A DNA stretch of 22,279 bases from Spirosomataceae bacterium (GTDB lineage: Bacteria > Bacteroidota > Bacteroidia > Cytophagales > Spirosomataceae): assembly GCA_025455795.1 (NCBI GenBank), contig JALOLW010000051.1, positions 1-22,279 of the forward strand, written 5' to 3'. The position numbers and the translations under genes were made by a program. Positions 1 through 8,423 of the stretch are shown here, piece after piece (the stretch's first letter is position 1; each line of letters starts with the position of its first letter). The notes under the pieces were generated by a model. That model was not told where the DNA came from. It saw only the letters and a list, made by a program, of their open reading frames with translations, and made no database searches.

Positions 1-1
1 G

Positions 2-2890
2 CGTGCCGTAGAGTTGTTGTTGCAAAACCTCAACAACCCCGTTCCTGTCTTGGGCAACGAAGCCTTTTTAGAAAAATTGGTGTCGGGCGTTACGCTTGCC
101 GTCAAAGACCGCGACATGGATGTTCACTTCATTGATTTTGAGGATATTTGGCAAAACGATTTTATCGTCACCAACCAATATTGGGTGCAAGGCTACAAAA
201 TGGTCAAAACCGATATTGTACTGTTGGTCAACGGCATCCCTTTGGTGCCGATTGAAGCCAAGCAGCGCGCCAAAAAAGGCGTAAACTGGATGGAGGGCGT
301 GCGGCAGTTTTCTACCTACGACCAACGTGCCGACAAACTATTTATGTGTCATGCTTTTGGGGTGGCCTGCAACGGACGAATCGCCAAGTACGGCATTCCG
401 GGAGCGTCGTCGTCGTATTTCAACGAATGGAAAGACACCATTTTAGACTTAAGCCATCCCAACCCCATCCTCAATCCCACCAACGACCTCTGCCCCACCT
501 ACCAAGACCCCAAAGACGGGCTTTGGAATTTTGACGTAGCCCGCCTGCCCAACGGCGAAGTATTGGAGCGGATGAAACTCGGCATCATTGGCTTGCTGCA
601 ACCCGCACGGGTGTTGGATATTTTGCAGCATTTCATGGTTTTTGAGCGAGCAGAGAGCAAAATCATCAAAAAAGTGGCTCGTTATCAGCAATTACGGGCC
701 GCCAACAAAATAGCCGAGCGAGTCATCAAAGGCGACCTAAACCAAGGCGTGATTTGGCATACCCAAGGCTCGGGCAAGAGCCTGACCATGCTCTATACCG
801 CTTACAAATTGCGCCAAAGCAAGGCCCTCAAAGACCCCACCATTTACATCGTCGTGGACCGCAAAGACCTGCGAGAGCAAATAGGCGGCACGTTTGACGA
901 TTGCGAGTTTCCCAACGCCCGAGCCGTCAACAACATGGGCGATTTGAAACACATCATCAAAACCGCCCCTTCGGGCGTGTTCATCACCACCGTTCAGAAG
1001 TTTGATGAATTGGGCGACCGCCAAGATTTACGGGACAATGTGATCGTGCTGATAGACGAAGCCCACCGCAGCCAATACGGTACGTTTCAGATGGAACTGC
1101 AAGCCGTATTGCCCAATGCCAAGCGTTTTGCTTTTACGGGTACGCCCATCCCCAAAACCCATCAGGAGTTTGGATTGATAGCCGCCGAGCATCAGGAACA
1201 ATATGGCAAGACCCACGAATATTATTTAGACCGATACAGCATTCAAGATGCCATTGACGACGGCGCCACCAAGCCCATTCGCTACACGTTTGGACCCATT
1301 GAGTGGTTTTTGGACAAAGAAAAGCTAAAACAAGGCTACGAAGAAATCACCGCCGAACTCACCGAAGACGAAAAACGAGCCGTTGAAAGGCGGGTGTCGG
1401 CTTGGAAAGTGTTTTTGAAACACCCTGAGCGAGTAGCCACCCTCGCCAAAGACATTGCGACTGATTTCAGAGAAATGCTCGAACCACAAGGCTACAAAGC
1501 CCAAATTGTAGCTTGCGACAAAGAAGCCTGTGTTTTGTATTACAACGAGTTGTTGAAATATTTCGACCGCTCGGAAATGGCGATTATTTTCTCAACGGGC
1601 CATAACGAAGAAGGCGAGAAATACGAACTTTACAAAGACCATTACAAAGAAGATGCCGAACGCAAACGGCTCATCAGGCAGTTTAAGCGAAGAATCACCG
1701 AAGAAGAGCAGAAGATGGGGAATAACCTCAAAATCTTCATTGTGTGCAATATGCTGTTGACGGGTTTTGATGCGCCCATTGAGCAAACCATGTATTTGGA
1801 CAGTCCTTTGCGTGACCACAACCTGCTGCAAGCCGTAGCCCGTACCAACCGCCCCTACGACGACAAAGTAACCAAACTGTCCAAAGAGTTTGGGCGAATT
1901 GTAGATTACGTGGGCGTATTCCAAAACTACAAAGAAGCCCTCAACTACGACCCCGAAGACATTGGCGAGTTTGAAGACGTAGAAAGTTTGGTGAAAACCT
2001 TTCCAAAAGTGCTGGACGAAGCATTTGAGCCGTTTGAGTCTATTACCTTGGAAGACAGTTACGACTGTACAATGGCCATCGTGCGGAAACTTTCAGAAAT
2101 AGACCACGGCAAGTTTGAGAACGAATATAGAGAAGTAGTACAACTATGGGAATCCATCTCACCACATCCTGCCCTTCGAGCATCGAAGATAAAATACCTG
2201 TGGCTCAATGAGATTTATGAAATCTATCTGGAAGAATTCAAGCGCTTGGATTTTGATGCCGAAATCTACGCCGCCAAAACCCGAAAACTCATTGAAGAGA
2301 GCACCCAACTACTTGATTTTAAGGGGCATCTACCCGAGATTTTGATTGATTCGGATTATCTCAACAAGCTAAAAGAAATCAAACTCGACCCTTCGGACAA
2401 AGCCGAGAAAATCATTCGGGATATAGAAACGGTCATTCGTAAAAACGAAGTAAACAGTGCCATTTATGTGGAGTTTCAAAACCGCTTAGATGAGTTGATA
2501 AAACAGAAAAAAGCAGAAAGTTTGGCGATTGAAGAAATACTGAATCAGTTGGGGGTGCTTTATACCGAATTGGACGAAGTAGCTTCATTGCCTACACGAA
2601 TGGGCTTCCCCGACAAAGGCAGTTTTGAGTTTTATACACTTATCAAAAATGGGTCGGGGGTAGATTTCAACGAAGCATTGGCGAGAGCGTTTTCGTTGGA
2701 AGCAGCCGAAAAAATCAAAGCCAAGGTTTACGGCGGTTGGCAAGAAGTACCCCGAGAATTTGACCGCTTGAAATACGAGATTTTGCTTTTGTCGGTCAAT
2801 CCGAGGTTTGAAGAATTGAAAATTGACAGCAACGATGAATTGGTAGAGCAAATCATGAAAGCTGTTTTACAGAATTACCGATTGAATTGA
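2..2890 (+). CDS. hsdR: Type I restriction enzyme, R subunit (HsdR), 5' end missing
   Basis: This is the motor and nuclease subunit of a type I restriction-modification complex; with HsdM and HsdS it translocates and cuts unmodified DNA. The frame is open to the window edge and type I R subunits usually exceed 1000 residues, so a short N-terminal piece is missing. Numbering from the TTG at base 14, the PD-(D/E)XK nuclease shows D67 and the E81-A-K83 motif, followed by a Q-x3-Y element near residue 98. The superfamily 2 translocase shows Walker A (TQGSGKS, about 250-256), DEAH (348-351), TGTP (about 375-378) and motif VI QAVARTNR (about 606-613). No frameshift or stop interrupts it, so it looks functional. 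hsdM and hsdS are not in the window and probably lie upstream. The stop overlaps the next gene's ATG (TGATG), which indicates translational coupling. Confidence 0.95.
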   Translation, partial: RAVELLLQNLNNPVPVLGNEAFLEKLVSGVTLAVKDRDMDVHFIDFEDIWQNDFIVTNQYWVQGYKMVKTDIVLLVNGIPLVPIEAKQRAKKGVNWMEGVRQFSTYDQRADKLFMCHAFGVACNGRIAKYGIPGASSSYFNEWKDTILDLSHPNPILNPTNDLCPTYQDPKDGLWNFDVARLPNGEVLERMKLGIIGLLQPARVLDILQHFMVFERAESKIIKKVARYQQLRAANKIAERVIKGDLNQGVIWHTQGSGKSLTMLYTAYKLRQSKALKDPTIYIVVDRKDLREQIGGTFDDCEFPNARAVNNMGDLKHIIKTAPSGVFITTVQKFDELGDRQDLRDNVIVLIDEAHRSQYGTFQMELQAVLPNAKRFAFTGTPIPKTHQEFGLIAAEHQEQYGKTHEYYLDRYSIQDAIDDGATKPIRYTFGPIEWFLDKEKLKQGYEEITAELTEDEKRAVERRVSAWKVFLKHPERVATLAKDIATDFREMLEPQGYKAQIVACDKEACVLYYNELLKYFDRSEMAIIFSTGHNEEGEKYELYKDHYKEDAERKRLIRQFKRRITEEEQKMGNNLKIFIVCNMLLTGFDAPIEQTMYLDSPLRDHNLLQAVARTNRPYDDKVTKLSKEFGRIVDYVGVFQNYKEALNYDPEDIGEFEDVESLVKTFPKVLDEAFEPFESITLEDSYDCTMAIVRKLSEIDHGKFENEYREVVQLWESISPHPALRASKIKYLWLNEIYEIYLEEFKRLDFDAEIYAAKTRKLIEESTQLLDFKGHLPEILIDSDYLNKLKEIKLDPSDKAEKIIRDIETVIRKNEVNSAIYVEFQNRLDELIKQKKAESLAIEEILNQLGVLYTELDEVASLPTRMGFPDKGSFEFYTLIKNGSGVDFNEALARAFSLEAAEKIKAKVYGGWQEVPREFDRLKYEILLLSVNPRFEELKIDSNDELVEQIMKAVLQNYRLN

Positions 2891-3546
2891 TGGAGTTACC
2901 TGAGCATTATATATTGATTCGCAAAGAAGTAAAACACGCCCGAATCAGGGTAAGTGAAGACGGACGAGTGCGCATTATTGCCCCGCCCGATTTTTCGGAT
3001 GAAGACATTGCTTTGATTCTTAAAAAGAAAGCCAAGTGGATTGATACAAACTTGAAGTACTTCAAAAGGATGTCAAGCATTGAATTACAACGCAATCAAC
3101 TGCTGCTATTTGGCACACGGTACCATTATTTTTATGATACGACCTACGCTCAAAAGGTAATTATTGACCACGAGCACAAAACGATCCTATCAAAGCGAGA
3201 TTTGATAGAGCCTATCATTCAGGAAGATTGGTATAGAACCATTGCAAAAAAACACCTAACCAAACGAACCAAAGAATTGTCGGCAAAACTAAAACTGCCA
3301 TTCAATAAGTTTTTCATACGAGAATCAAAAACCAAGTGGGGCAACTGTTCAAGCGATAAAAACATTTCATTGAATTGGAAACTCATAAAAGCCCCTGACT
3401 ATGTGATAGATTACTTGATAGTCCATGAACTCTTACACACAGTCGTCATGAGCCATACCACCAAATTTTGGACATTACTGAAATCGTATTACCCCAATTA
3501 CAGAGAAGCCATCAAATGGTTAGAGAAGTATGGAAATAGTTTGTAG
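2890..3546 (+). CDS. YgjP/DUF45-type M48-like metallopeptidase coupled to hsdR
   Basis: A predicted zinc metalloprotease of the YgjP/DUF45 family (COG1451), 218 residues. The zinc motif is H179-E-L-L-H183, followed by S188-H-T-T-K-F-W with H189 as the likely third ligand, which matches the family pattern HExxH...H-S-x-x-F-W. Upstream lies the family signature KWGNCSS (about 149-155). There is no signal peptide, so it is cytoplasmic. The ATG at 2890 overlaps the hsdR stop by one base; a TTG three bases earlier is possible but less likely. The family is known from type I restriction loci, although its role there is not settled. Turnover or control of the restriction subunit is an inference only. 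The gene ends just before the convergent rarA. Confidence 0.88.
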   Translation: MELPEHYILIRKEVKHARIRVSEDGRVRIIAPPDFSDEDIALILKKKAKWIDTNLKYFKRMSSIELQRNQLLLFGTRYHYFYDTTYAQKVIIDHEHKTILSKRDLIEPIIQEDWYRTIAKKHLTKRTKELSAKLKLPFNKFFIRESKTKWGNCSSDKNISLNWKLIKAPDYVIDYLIVHELLHTVVMSHTTKFWTLLKSYYPNYREAIKWLEKYGNSL

Positions 3547-3590
3547 CCAGCACACCAACCGATCCATAACCAAAACTTGACGAACTGCAC

Positions 3591-4856
3591 TCAATACCCA
3601 TACCAATCTTCCCACCATTTTTGGAGTTGGCGGCGAATTTCGTTTTCGCGGGGGTTGTTGCTGGGGTCGTAGAGCTTGGTGCCTTTAATTTCGTCGGGTA
3701 AGAAGTCTTGCTTCACAAAATTCCCCACAAAATCGTGCGAATATTGATAGCCTTTTCCGTAACCTACCTGTTTCATGAGCTTCGTGGGGGCGTTGCGTAG
3801 CGCGAGTGGCACGGGCAGGTGCGAAGTTTTTTCGGCCAAAGCGATAGCGTCCTCAATGGCCCTGTAAGACGCATTGGACTTGGGCGAAGTCGCCAAATAC
3901 ACCGCCGTTTGCGATAAGATAATCCGACACTCAGGATAGCCCACCGCTTTGACGGCATCCATACAGTTCATGGCCATGATGGTAGCGGTAGGGTTGGCGT
4001 TTCCAATGTCTTCCGAAGCCAAAATCACCATCCTGCGGGCGATAAATACGGGGTCTTCGCCCGCTACTATCATACGGGCCATCCAATAAAGGGCCGCGTT
4101 GGGATCGGAGCCACGCAGCGATTTGATAAAAGCAGATATGATGTCGTAGTGCTGCTCGCCCGATTTGTCGTATCGCGCCAACTGCTGCTGCGCTACGCCC
4201 TCCACCACTTCGTCGTTGAGGACAATTTGCGCTGCGCCTACTTGTGCCGCAACGGTCATTTCGAGCAGGTTGAGGAGTTTGCGTCCATCCCCGCCCGAAA
4301 GCCGAAAAAGGCTCGCCAACGATTCAATTTTGTACGGGTATTTTTTGAGTTCTACGTCGGTTTCGAGGGCGCGTTTCGTCAGTTGTTCGAGTTCTTCCAC
4401 GCCAAAAGCCTCCAAAACATATACCTGACAGCGCGACAGCAAGGCCGAATTGACCTCAAACGAGGGGTTTTCGGTGGTAGCACCGATGAGCGTGATGCGG
4501 CCTTTTTCTACCGCACCGAGCAGCGCGTCTTGTTGGGTTTTGTTGAAGCGGTGGATTTCGTCAATGAACACAATCGGCGAAAACAAGCCTGTGGCGCGGT
4601 CTATCACGTCGCGCAGGTCTTTGATGCCCGCGCTGATGGCACTGAGGTTGTGAAAGGGTCGTTTGGACGATTGAGCGATGAGCTGCGCCAACGTAGTTTT
4701 GCCCACGCCCGGCGGTCCCCACAAAATCATGGAAGGCAGCGCGTTGGTTTGAATAATGCGGCGAAGCGGGCCTTTTGGCCCCAAAAGATGCGATTGCCCC
4801 ACGTATTCATCCAGCGTTTTGGGGCGGAGGCGCTCGGCCAATGGAGATGTTTGCAC
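3591..4856 (-). CDS. rarA: Replication-associated recombination protein A (RarA/MgsA)
   Basis: A cytoplasmic AAA+ ATPase of the RarA/MgsA/WRNIP1 family that acts at stalled replication forks and SSB-coated gaps. The sequence begins with the family hallmark PLAERLRPKTLDEYVGQ. It then shows Walker A (GPPGVGKT), Walker B (FIDEIHRFNK) and the sensor 1 region (GATTENPSFEVNSALLSRC), followed by the C-terminal tetramerisation domain ending GYGKGYQYSHD...LPDE. I place the start at the GTG at 4856, giving 421 residues, the usual family length. The open frame continues to an ATG at 4985, but those extra 43 residues have no family resemblance, and a TAAATTTG promoter-like box (4872-4879) falls inside that stretch. 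The gene is convergent with the DUF45 gene and divergent from iorA. Confidence 0.95.
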   Translation of the reverse strand: MQTSPLAERLRPKTLDEYVGQSHLLGPKGPLRRIIQTNALPSMILWGPPGVGKTTLAQLIAQSSKRPFHNLSAISAGIKDLRDVIDRATGLFSPIVFIDEIHRFNKTQQDALLGAVEKGRITLIGATTENPSFEVNSALLSRCQVYVLEAFGVEELEQLTKRALETDVELKKYPYKIESLASLFRLSGGDGRKLLNLLEMTVAAQVGAAQIVLNDEVVEGVAQQQLARYDKSGEQHYDIISAFIKSLRGSDPNAALYWMARMIVAGEDPVFIARRMVILASEDIGNANPTATIMAMNCMDAVKAVGYPECRIILSQTAVYLATSPKSNASYRAIEDAIALAEKTSHLPVPLALRNAPTKLMKQVGYGKGYQYSHDFVGNFVKQDFLPDEIKGTKLYDPSNNPRENEIRRQLQKWWEDWYGY

Positions 4857-4871
4857 GGCAGTAATTTTGCA

Positions 4872-4879
4872 CAAATTTA
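4872..4879 (-). promoter_or_regulatory. Possible -7 box (TAAATTTG) for rarA
   Basis: On the minus strand this reads TAAATTTG, a full match to the Bacteroidota TAnnTTTG -7 element, 15 nt upstream of the proposed GTG start. No clear TTG lies at the expected distance upstream, so support is partial. If used, the transcript would exclude the longer ATG-initiated reading of rarA. Confidence 0.35.
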
Positions 4880-4934
4880 CCAAAATAGCGACAAAAGGGG
4901 GATTTTCGTCCTGAATTATGATGCAAGATTTGAC

Positions 4935-4966
4935 TTTGAGCAATTTTCTGTCAAACTTTACTTTTT
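4935..4966 (+). promoter_or_regulatory. Possible Bacteroidota-type promoter for iorA
   Basis: TTTG at 4935-4938 is followed after 20 nt by TACTTTTT (4959-4966), one mismatch from TAnnTTTG. This would start transcription roughly 60 nt before the iorA ATG at 5031. It lies in the rarA/iorA divergent region. The assignment rests on consensus matching only. Confidence 0.35.
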
Positions 4967-5030
4967 CAAAAATATTTCTTTGCAACCCTGTCTTTCAAAA
5001 ATCATAATCTTCAACCTTAATCACAACAAC

Positions 5031-5501
5031 ATGTCAGCGTACAATTTAAACGTCAATGGCAAAAAAGTCAAGGTGGACGTAGAGTCGGATATGCCGTTGC
5101 TTTGGGTCATCCGCGATTTTGTGGGACTCAAAGGCACCAAATACGGCTGTGGCATGGCGCAGTGCGGTGCTTGCACTATCCACGTAGATGGACAGCCCGC
5201 CCGCTCGTGCCAAATGCCCGTTTCGTCGCTTCCCAAAAACGCCAAAATCACCACCATTGAGGGCATTGGTGAAAAACAGCTTCATGCTGTGCAAGAAGCA
5301 TGGATCGAAGAACAAGTACCACAGTGTGGCTATTGTCAGTCGGGACAAATCATGTCGGCAGTTGGTCTGCTCAAATCCAACCCCAATCCAACCGACGCCG
5401 ACATAGATGCTTACATGAATGGAAACCTCTGTCGTTGTGGCACTTACGACCGCATTCGCAAGGGAATCCACCGCGCGGCTGATAGGATGAAAGCGGGATA
5501 G
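5031..5501 (+). CDS. iorA: Isoquinoline 1-oxidoreductase-type 2Fe-2S subunit
   Basis: This is the small iron-sulfur subunit of a molybdenum hydroxylase of the xanthine oxidase family (IorA/aldehyde oxidoreductase type), which passes electrons from the molybdenum centre of the large subunit. At 156 residues the length fits. A plant-type ferredoxin domain carries C40, C45, C48 and C60; the helical second cluster domain carries C99-x2-C102 and C134-x-C136 (CQCGYC-like and CRCGTYDRI regions). The protein has no export signal of its own and would be co-exported with the Tat-signal large subunit, as is known for this family. The start ATG at 5031 follows a plausible promoter. The large subunit gene is unusually not adjacent: a 633-bp nuclease-like gene lies between. 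The physiological substrate cannot be read from the sequence. Confidence 0.93.
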   Translation: MSAYNLNVNGKKVKVDVESDMPLLWVIRDFVGLKGTKYGCGMAQCGACTIHVDGQPARSCQMPVSSLPKNAKITTIEGIGEKQLHAVQEAWIEEQVPQCGYCQSGQIMSAVGLLKSNPNPTDADIDAYMNGNLCRCGTYDRIRKGIHRAADRMKAG

Positions 5502-5515
5502 GGAGGTATTCGTAA

Positions 5516-5579
5516 AATGCAGGAATGCAGAAATCCAATGATGCAAAAATGTAGAAATGCAGAAATGTAGGAATGTAAC
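5516..5579 (+). repeat. Eight-unit degenerate tandem array, 8-bp period
   Basis: Eight consecutive octamers follow in strict 8-bp register, consensus AATGYAGA: AATGCAGG, AATGCAGA, AATCCAAT, GATGCAAA, AATGTAGA, AATGCAGA, AATGTAGG, AATGTAAC. The array fills most of the 109-bp gap between iorA and the nuclease-like gene. It is not part of a convincing coding region and forms no obvious hairpin. Function unknown; it may be a relic of the event that placed the downstream gene here. Confidence 0.85.
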
Positions 5580-5610
5580 ATCGTAAACGACAGCGTGAAT
5601 CGCGTTTGAA

Positions 5611-6243
5611 ATGAAAAAATCATACGAACAGTACAAAATCAACGATATAGAAGAAGCCTTTGGGGTTAGTATTGCTTCGTCGCTGCATTGTGTGATTACT
5701 GATTCGATAAAGCCTTACCAGTTGTCGGACACGTTCAAAGAAGAATTGTTGAGCAAAGCGAGGTTGGCTTTTGCGATTGATACCGAAAAAGCACGCTCGG
5801 AATTGATTGTTACTACGATTTTATTTGAACTGCGTAAAATACTTCGTGAGCAGATTAGCTTCTTTTCGGGTATTACTTTCGATGTGGATGCAAGCAAAGG
5901 GTTGAAAGGGAGGTGCGACTTCTTGATTAGCCTCAATCCTGAACAAATGTTTGTTCGCTCGCCTATCATATCGCTGGTAGAAGCCAAAAACGATAACATT
6001 AAAAATGGGCTTGGCCAATGTATTGCTGAAATGATTGCTGCTCAAATATTCAATGAACGGAAAGGCAATCCGATTCCAACCATCTTTGGGGTCGTAACCA
6101 CAGGTGCCAACTGGAGTTTCTTGAAGCTGACAGGCAAAAAAGTTTGTATCGAAATCACCGAAATTCAACTCGAATCGGTCGAATTGATTTTTGGCGTATT
6201 GATGGATATTATTCAACAAAATCAAAAATTTGTAAAGCACTAA
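5611..6243 (+). CDS. PD-(D/E)XK nuclease-like protein of unknown function
   Basis: A 210-residue conserved-hypothetical type protein. The core has the layout of a PD-(D/E)XK fold: a helix with E64 in KARSEL, then D103 in GRCDFLIS, then E124-A-K126 in a hydrophobic strand (IISLVEAK), then Q136 in GLGQCIAEM, where the family often has a Q/E helix. A final strand region (PTIFGVVTTGANWSFLKL) follows. No signal peptide or membrane segment is present and no DNA-binding add-on is evident. I recall similar solo proteins in cyanobacteria and Bacteroidota, annotated as hypothetical. It lies 4 nt upstream of iorB, in the same direction, splitting iorA from iorB, and appears more A/T-rich than its neighbours. 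It could be active or a degenerate nuclease domain; no toxin, methylase or helicase partner is adjacent. Confidence 0.75.
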   Translation: MKKSYEQYKINDIEEAFGVSIASSLHCVITDSIKPYQLSDTFKEELLSKARLAFAIDTEKARSELIVTTILFELRKILREQISFFSGITFDVDASKGLKGRCDFLISLNPEQMFVRSPIISLVEAKNDNIKNGLGQCIAEMIAAQIFNERKGNPIPTIFGVVTTGANWSFLKLTGKKVCIEITEIQLESVELIFGVLMDIIQQNQKFVKH

Positions 6244-6247
6244 ATTA

Positions 6248-8419
6248 ATGAAAAACATAAGCGCATCCAATCGCCGCGACTTTCTCAAAACTACTGCGCT
6301 GACAGGCGCGGGTTTGATGATTGGCGCAAACTCATTTGGCAAAGGCAAAAACGCCAAAAAAATCGCCAAAGCAGGAGCAGCAGTGCTTGACCTCGAAATC
6401 AACCCGTTTATCATCATCAGTACCGATGGTAGCATTGCCCTCATTAATCCCCGCCCCGACATGGGCCAAGGCTCTACCCAAGCCGCACCGTCGCTGATTG
6501 CGGAGGAGCTGGAGGTGAGCCTCGACCAAGTCAAACTCATCCAATCGGACGGCAAAGCTAAGTACGGAAGCCAACAGTCGGGCGGAAGTAGCACCGTGCG
6601 CGGGTTGTGGACTTCGCTCCGCAAGGCGGGCGCTGCCGCCAAAGAAATGATGATAGAAGTGGCCGCCAAACGCTGGAATGCCCTTCCCGCCGATTGCTAC
6701 GCCGAAAACGGACGCATCAAACTCCGCAACTCCGACAAGTCGTTTGGCTTTGGCGAACTCGTGGACGATGCCTCTAAGCTCACTGTTCCCAAAAACCCAA
6801 AACTGAAAGACCCCAAGGATTTCAAAATTATTGGCAAATACAACAAACGCCTCGACGTACCCGAGCGCGTCACGGGCAAGGCCGTTTATGGCATTGACGT
6901 CGAAGTGCCGGGCATGGTTTATGCTTGTATGCTGCACTCGCCCGCTATCCACGGCAAGGTGGTTTCGATAGACGACACCGAGGCCAAAAAAGTAAAAGGA
7001 GTGCTGCAAATCATCAAAGCGCAACGGCAAATGCCGCACCGTACCTCGGAAGCAGTGGCCGTAATAGCGACCAATTGGTGGGCTGCCATGAAAGGCCGCA
7101 AAGCCCTCAAAGTACAGTGGGACAACGGCGACTTGGCCAAAACCATGACCACCGACAAATACTTTGCGGACTGCTACGAAGCTGCCAAAAAAGAAGGCAT
7201 CAACCACGAAGAACAGGGCGATTTCAACGCCAAGTTTGCCAACGCCAAAGACAAAATTGAGGCGGTGTATGAAACACCCTTTTTGGCCCACGCACCCATC
7301 GAACCCGAGTGTGCCGTAGTGCATCAAAAAGAAGACGGGAGTGTAGAGGTGTGGGCGCACGTCCAAGGACCCGACGGAGCTTTGGGTGATGTTTCGCGGT
7401 TTTTTGGCGTGAGTTCTGACAAAGTAAAAATCAACGTGCCGCTGTTGGGTGGGTCGTTTGGGCGCAAGGCTTATCACGACTATCTCAACGAAGCCTGTTA
7501 TTTGGCCAAAGAACTCAAAAAGCCCGTTAAAGTAATATGGACGCGCGAAGACGACATCGCGCAGGGGCCATATCGCCCGGGAATGTTGAGCAGTATGCAG
7601 GGCTACGTGTCCAATGGCCGCATCACGGGTTTTCACCACCACGCCATCGGTGAGTCTATTTTGGGGCAAGTGTTCAAAGGTTTGCGCCCCGACGAAGCCG
7701 ACCCTTGGCTCTCTGGCGAATTGAGTACCGAAAACAGCAAATACAATTTTCCCGTTTCCAAAATCTCATGGACCCACGTCAAGACCGATATTCCAGTCGT
7801 ATGGTGGCGGTCGGTGTATGCGTCCAACTTCGGTTGGGGGCAAGAGTGCTTCATGGACGAACTCGCCCAAAAAGCGGGCAAAGACCCCCTCGAAGCCCGT
7901 TTGGCCCTCATCAAAGACGAGCGTTATCGCAACGTGCTGACTACCTTGGCCGAAAAAGCCAACTGGAAAGAAAAACTCCCCACAGGACAAGGCAAAGGCA
8001 TTGCCATTTTTGCGTCGTTTGGCAGTATTTCAGCCGCTTGTGTGACGGTTTCTAAAAACGGCAACGGGGTCAAAATTGACAAAGTAGTATCAGTACTTGA
8101 CTGTGGCTACTACGTCAATCCCGACCACGTCAAAGCCCAAACCGAAGGCAATATCGTAATGGGGATTTCGGCGGCGGTGAAGGGCGGCATTACATTTACC
8201 AATGGAGTCTGCGACCAAACCAACTACGACAAATACCACGTGATGCGCCTCAGCGAAGCACCCAAAATGGAGATTCACATCATAGACAGCGGTGCCAATC
8301 CAGGTGGTGTGGGCGAACCCGGCTTACCGCCTATCGCGCCAGCATTGGGCAATGCCATTTTTGCTGCTACGGGCAAACGCATCCGCAAACTGCCCTTTGA
8401 TTTGAATACGTTGGCATAA
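6248..8419 (+). CDS. iorB: Isoquinoline 1-oxidoreductase-type molybdopterin subunit, Tat-exported
   Basis: The large catalytic subunit of a periplasmic molybdenum hydroxylase (xanthine oxidase family, IorB type, molybdopterin-cytosine-dinucleotide binding), 723 residues. It starts with a Tat signal: NRRDFLK (twin arginines at 9-10) followed by a hydrophobic segment ending near residue 30. Cofactor-binding motifs include GGSFGRKAYHDY (about 401-412) and a C-terminal GVGEPGLPP in which E690 matches the conserved catalytic glutamate. The internal NPRPDMGQGSTQ segment is also typical. It would pair with the 2Fe-2S subunit at 5031 and hydroxylate an N-heterocycle or aldehyde; which one is not determinable. 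No cytochrome c third subunit or XdhC-like maturation gene is in the window. A strong terminator follows immediately. Confidence 0.93.
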   Translation: MKNISASNRRDFLKTTALTGAGLMIGANSFGKGKNAKKIAKAGAAVLDLEINPFIIISTDGSIALINPRPDMGQGSTQAAPSLIAEELEVSLDQVKLIQSDGKAKYGSQQSGGSSTVRGLWTSLRKAGAAAKEMMIEVAAKRWNALPADCYAENGRIKLRNSDKSFGFGELVDDASKLTVPKNPKLKDPKDFKIIGKYNKRLDVPERVTGKAVYGIDVEVPGMVYACMLHSPAIHGKVVSIDDTEAKKVKGVLQIIKAQRQMPHRTSEAVAVIATNWWAAMKGRKALKVQWDNGDLAKTMTTDKYFADCYEAAKKEGINHEEQGDFNAKFANAKDKIEAVYETPFLAHAPIEPECAVVHQKEDGSVEVWAHVQGPDGALGDVSRFFGVSSDKVKINVPLLGGSFGRKAYHDYLNEACYLAKELKKPVKVIWTREDDIAQGPYRPGMLSSMQGYVSNGRITGFHHHAIGESILGQVFKGLRPDEADPWLSGELSTENSKYNFPVSKISWTHVKTDIPVVWWRSVYASNFGWGQECFMDELAQKAGKDPLEARLALIKDERYRNVLTTLAEKANWKEKLPTGQGKGIAIFASFGSISAACVTVSKNGNGVKIDKVVSVLDCGYYVNPDHVKAQTEGNIVMGISAAVKGGITFTNGVCDQTNYDKYHVMRLSEAPKMEIHIIDSGANPGGVGEPGLPPIAPALGNAIFAATGKRIRKLPFDLNTLA

Positions 8420-8423
8420 AAAT

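Noticed and set aside
1..3546. A wider novel defence island around hsdR
   Set aside because: After the coupled metallopeptidase the next genes are housekeeping or metabolic (rarA, iorA). The nuclease-like gene at 5611 is 2 kb away, with no methylase, helicase or toxin partner.
4149..5030. Long open frame antisense to rarA that runs in frame into iorA
   Set aside because: It is complementary to a clear RarA coding sequence and its translation resembles no family. IorA similarity begins exactly at the ATG at 5031, so the upstream part is a shadow.
5514..5579. CRISPR-like repeat array
   Set aside because: Units are 8 bp and contiguous with no spacers, so this is a simple tandem array and not a CRISPR.
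5821..6669. 282-codon minus-strand frame across the nuclease-like gene and iorB start
   Set aside because: It overlaps two plus-strand genes with recognisable motifs; no domain or signal is seen in the antisense product.
6332..7669. 445-codon open frame on the minus strand across iorB
   Set aside because: It lies wholly opposite a well-supported molybdopterin subunit. Long antisense frames are expected from codon bias in such genes, and the translation shows no motifs.
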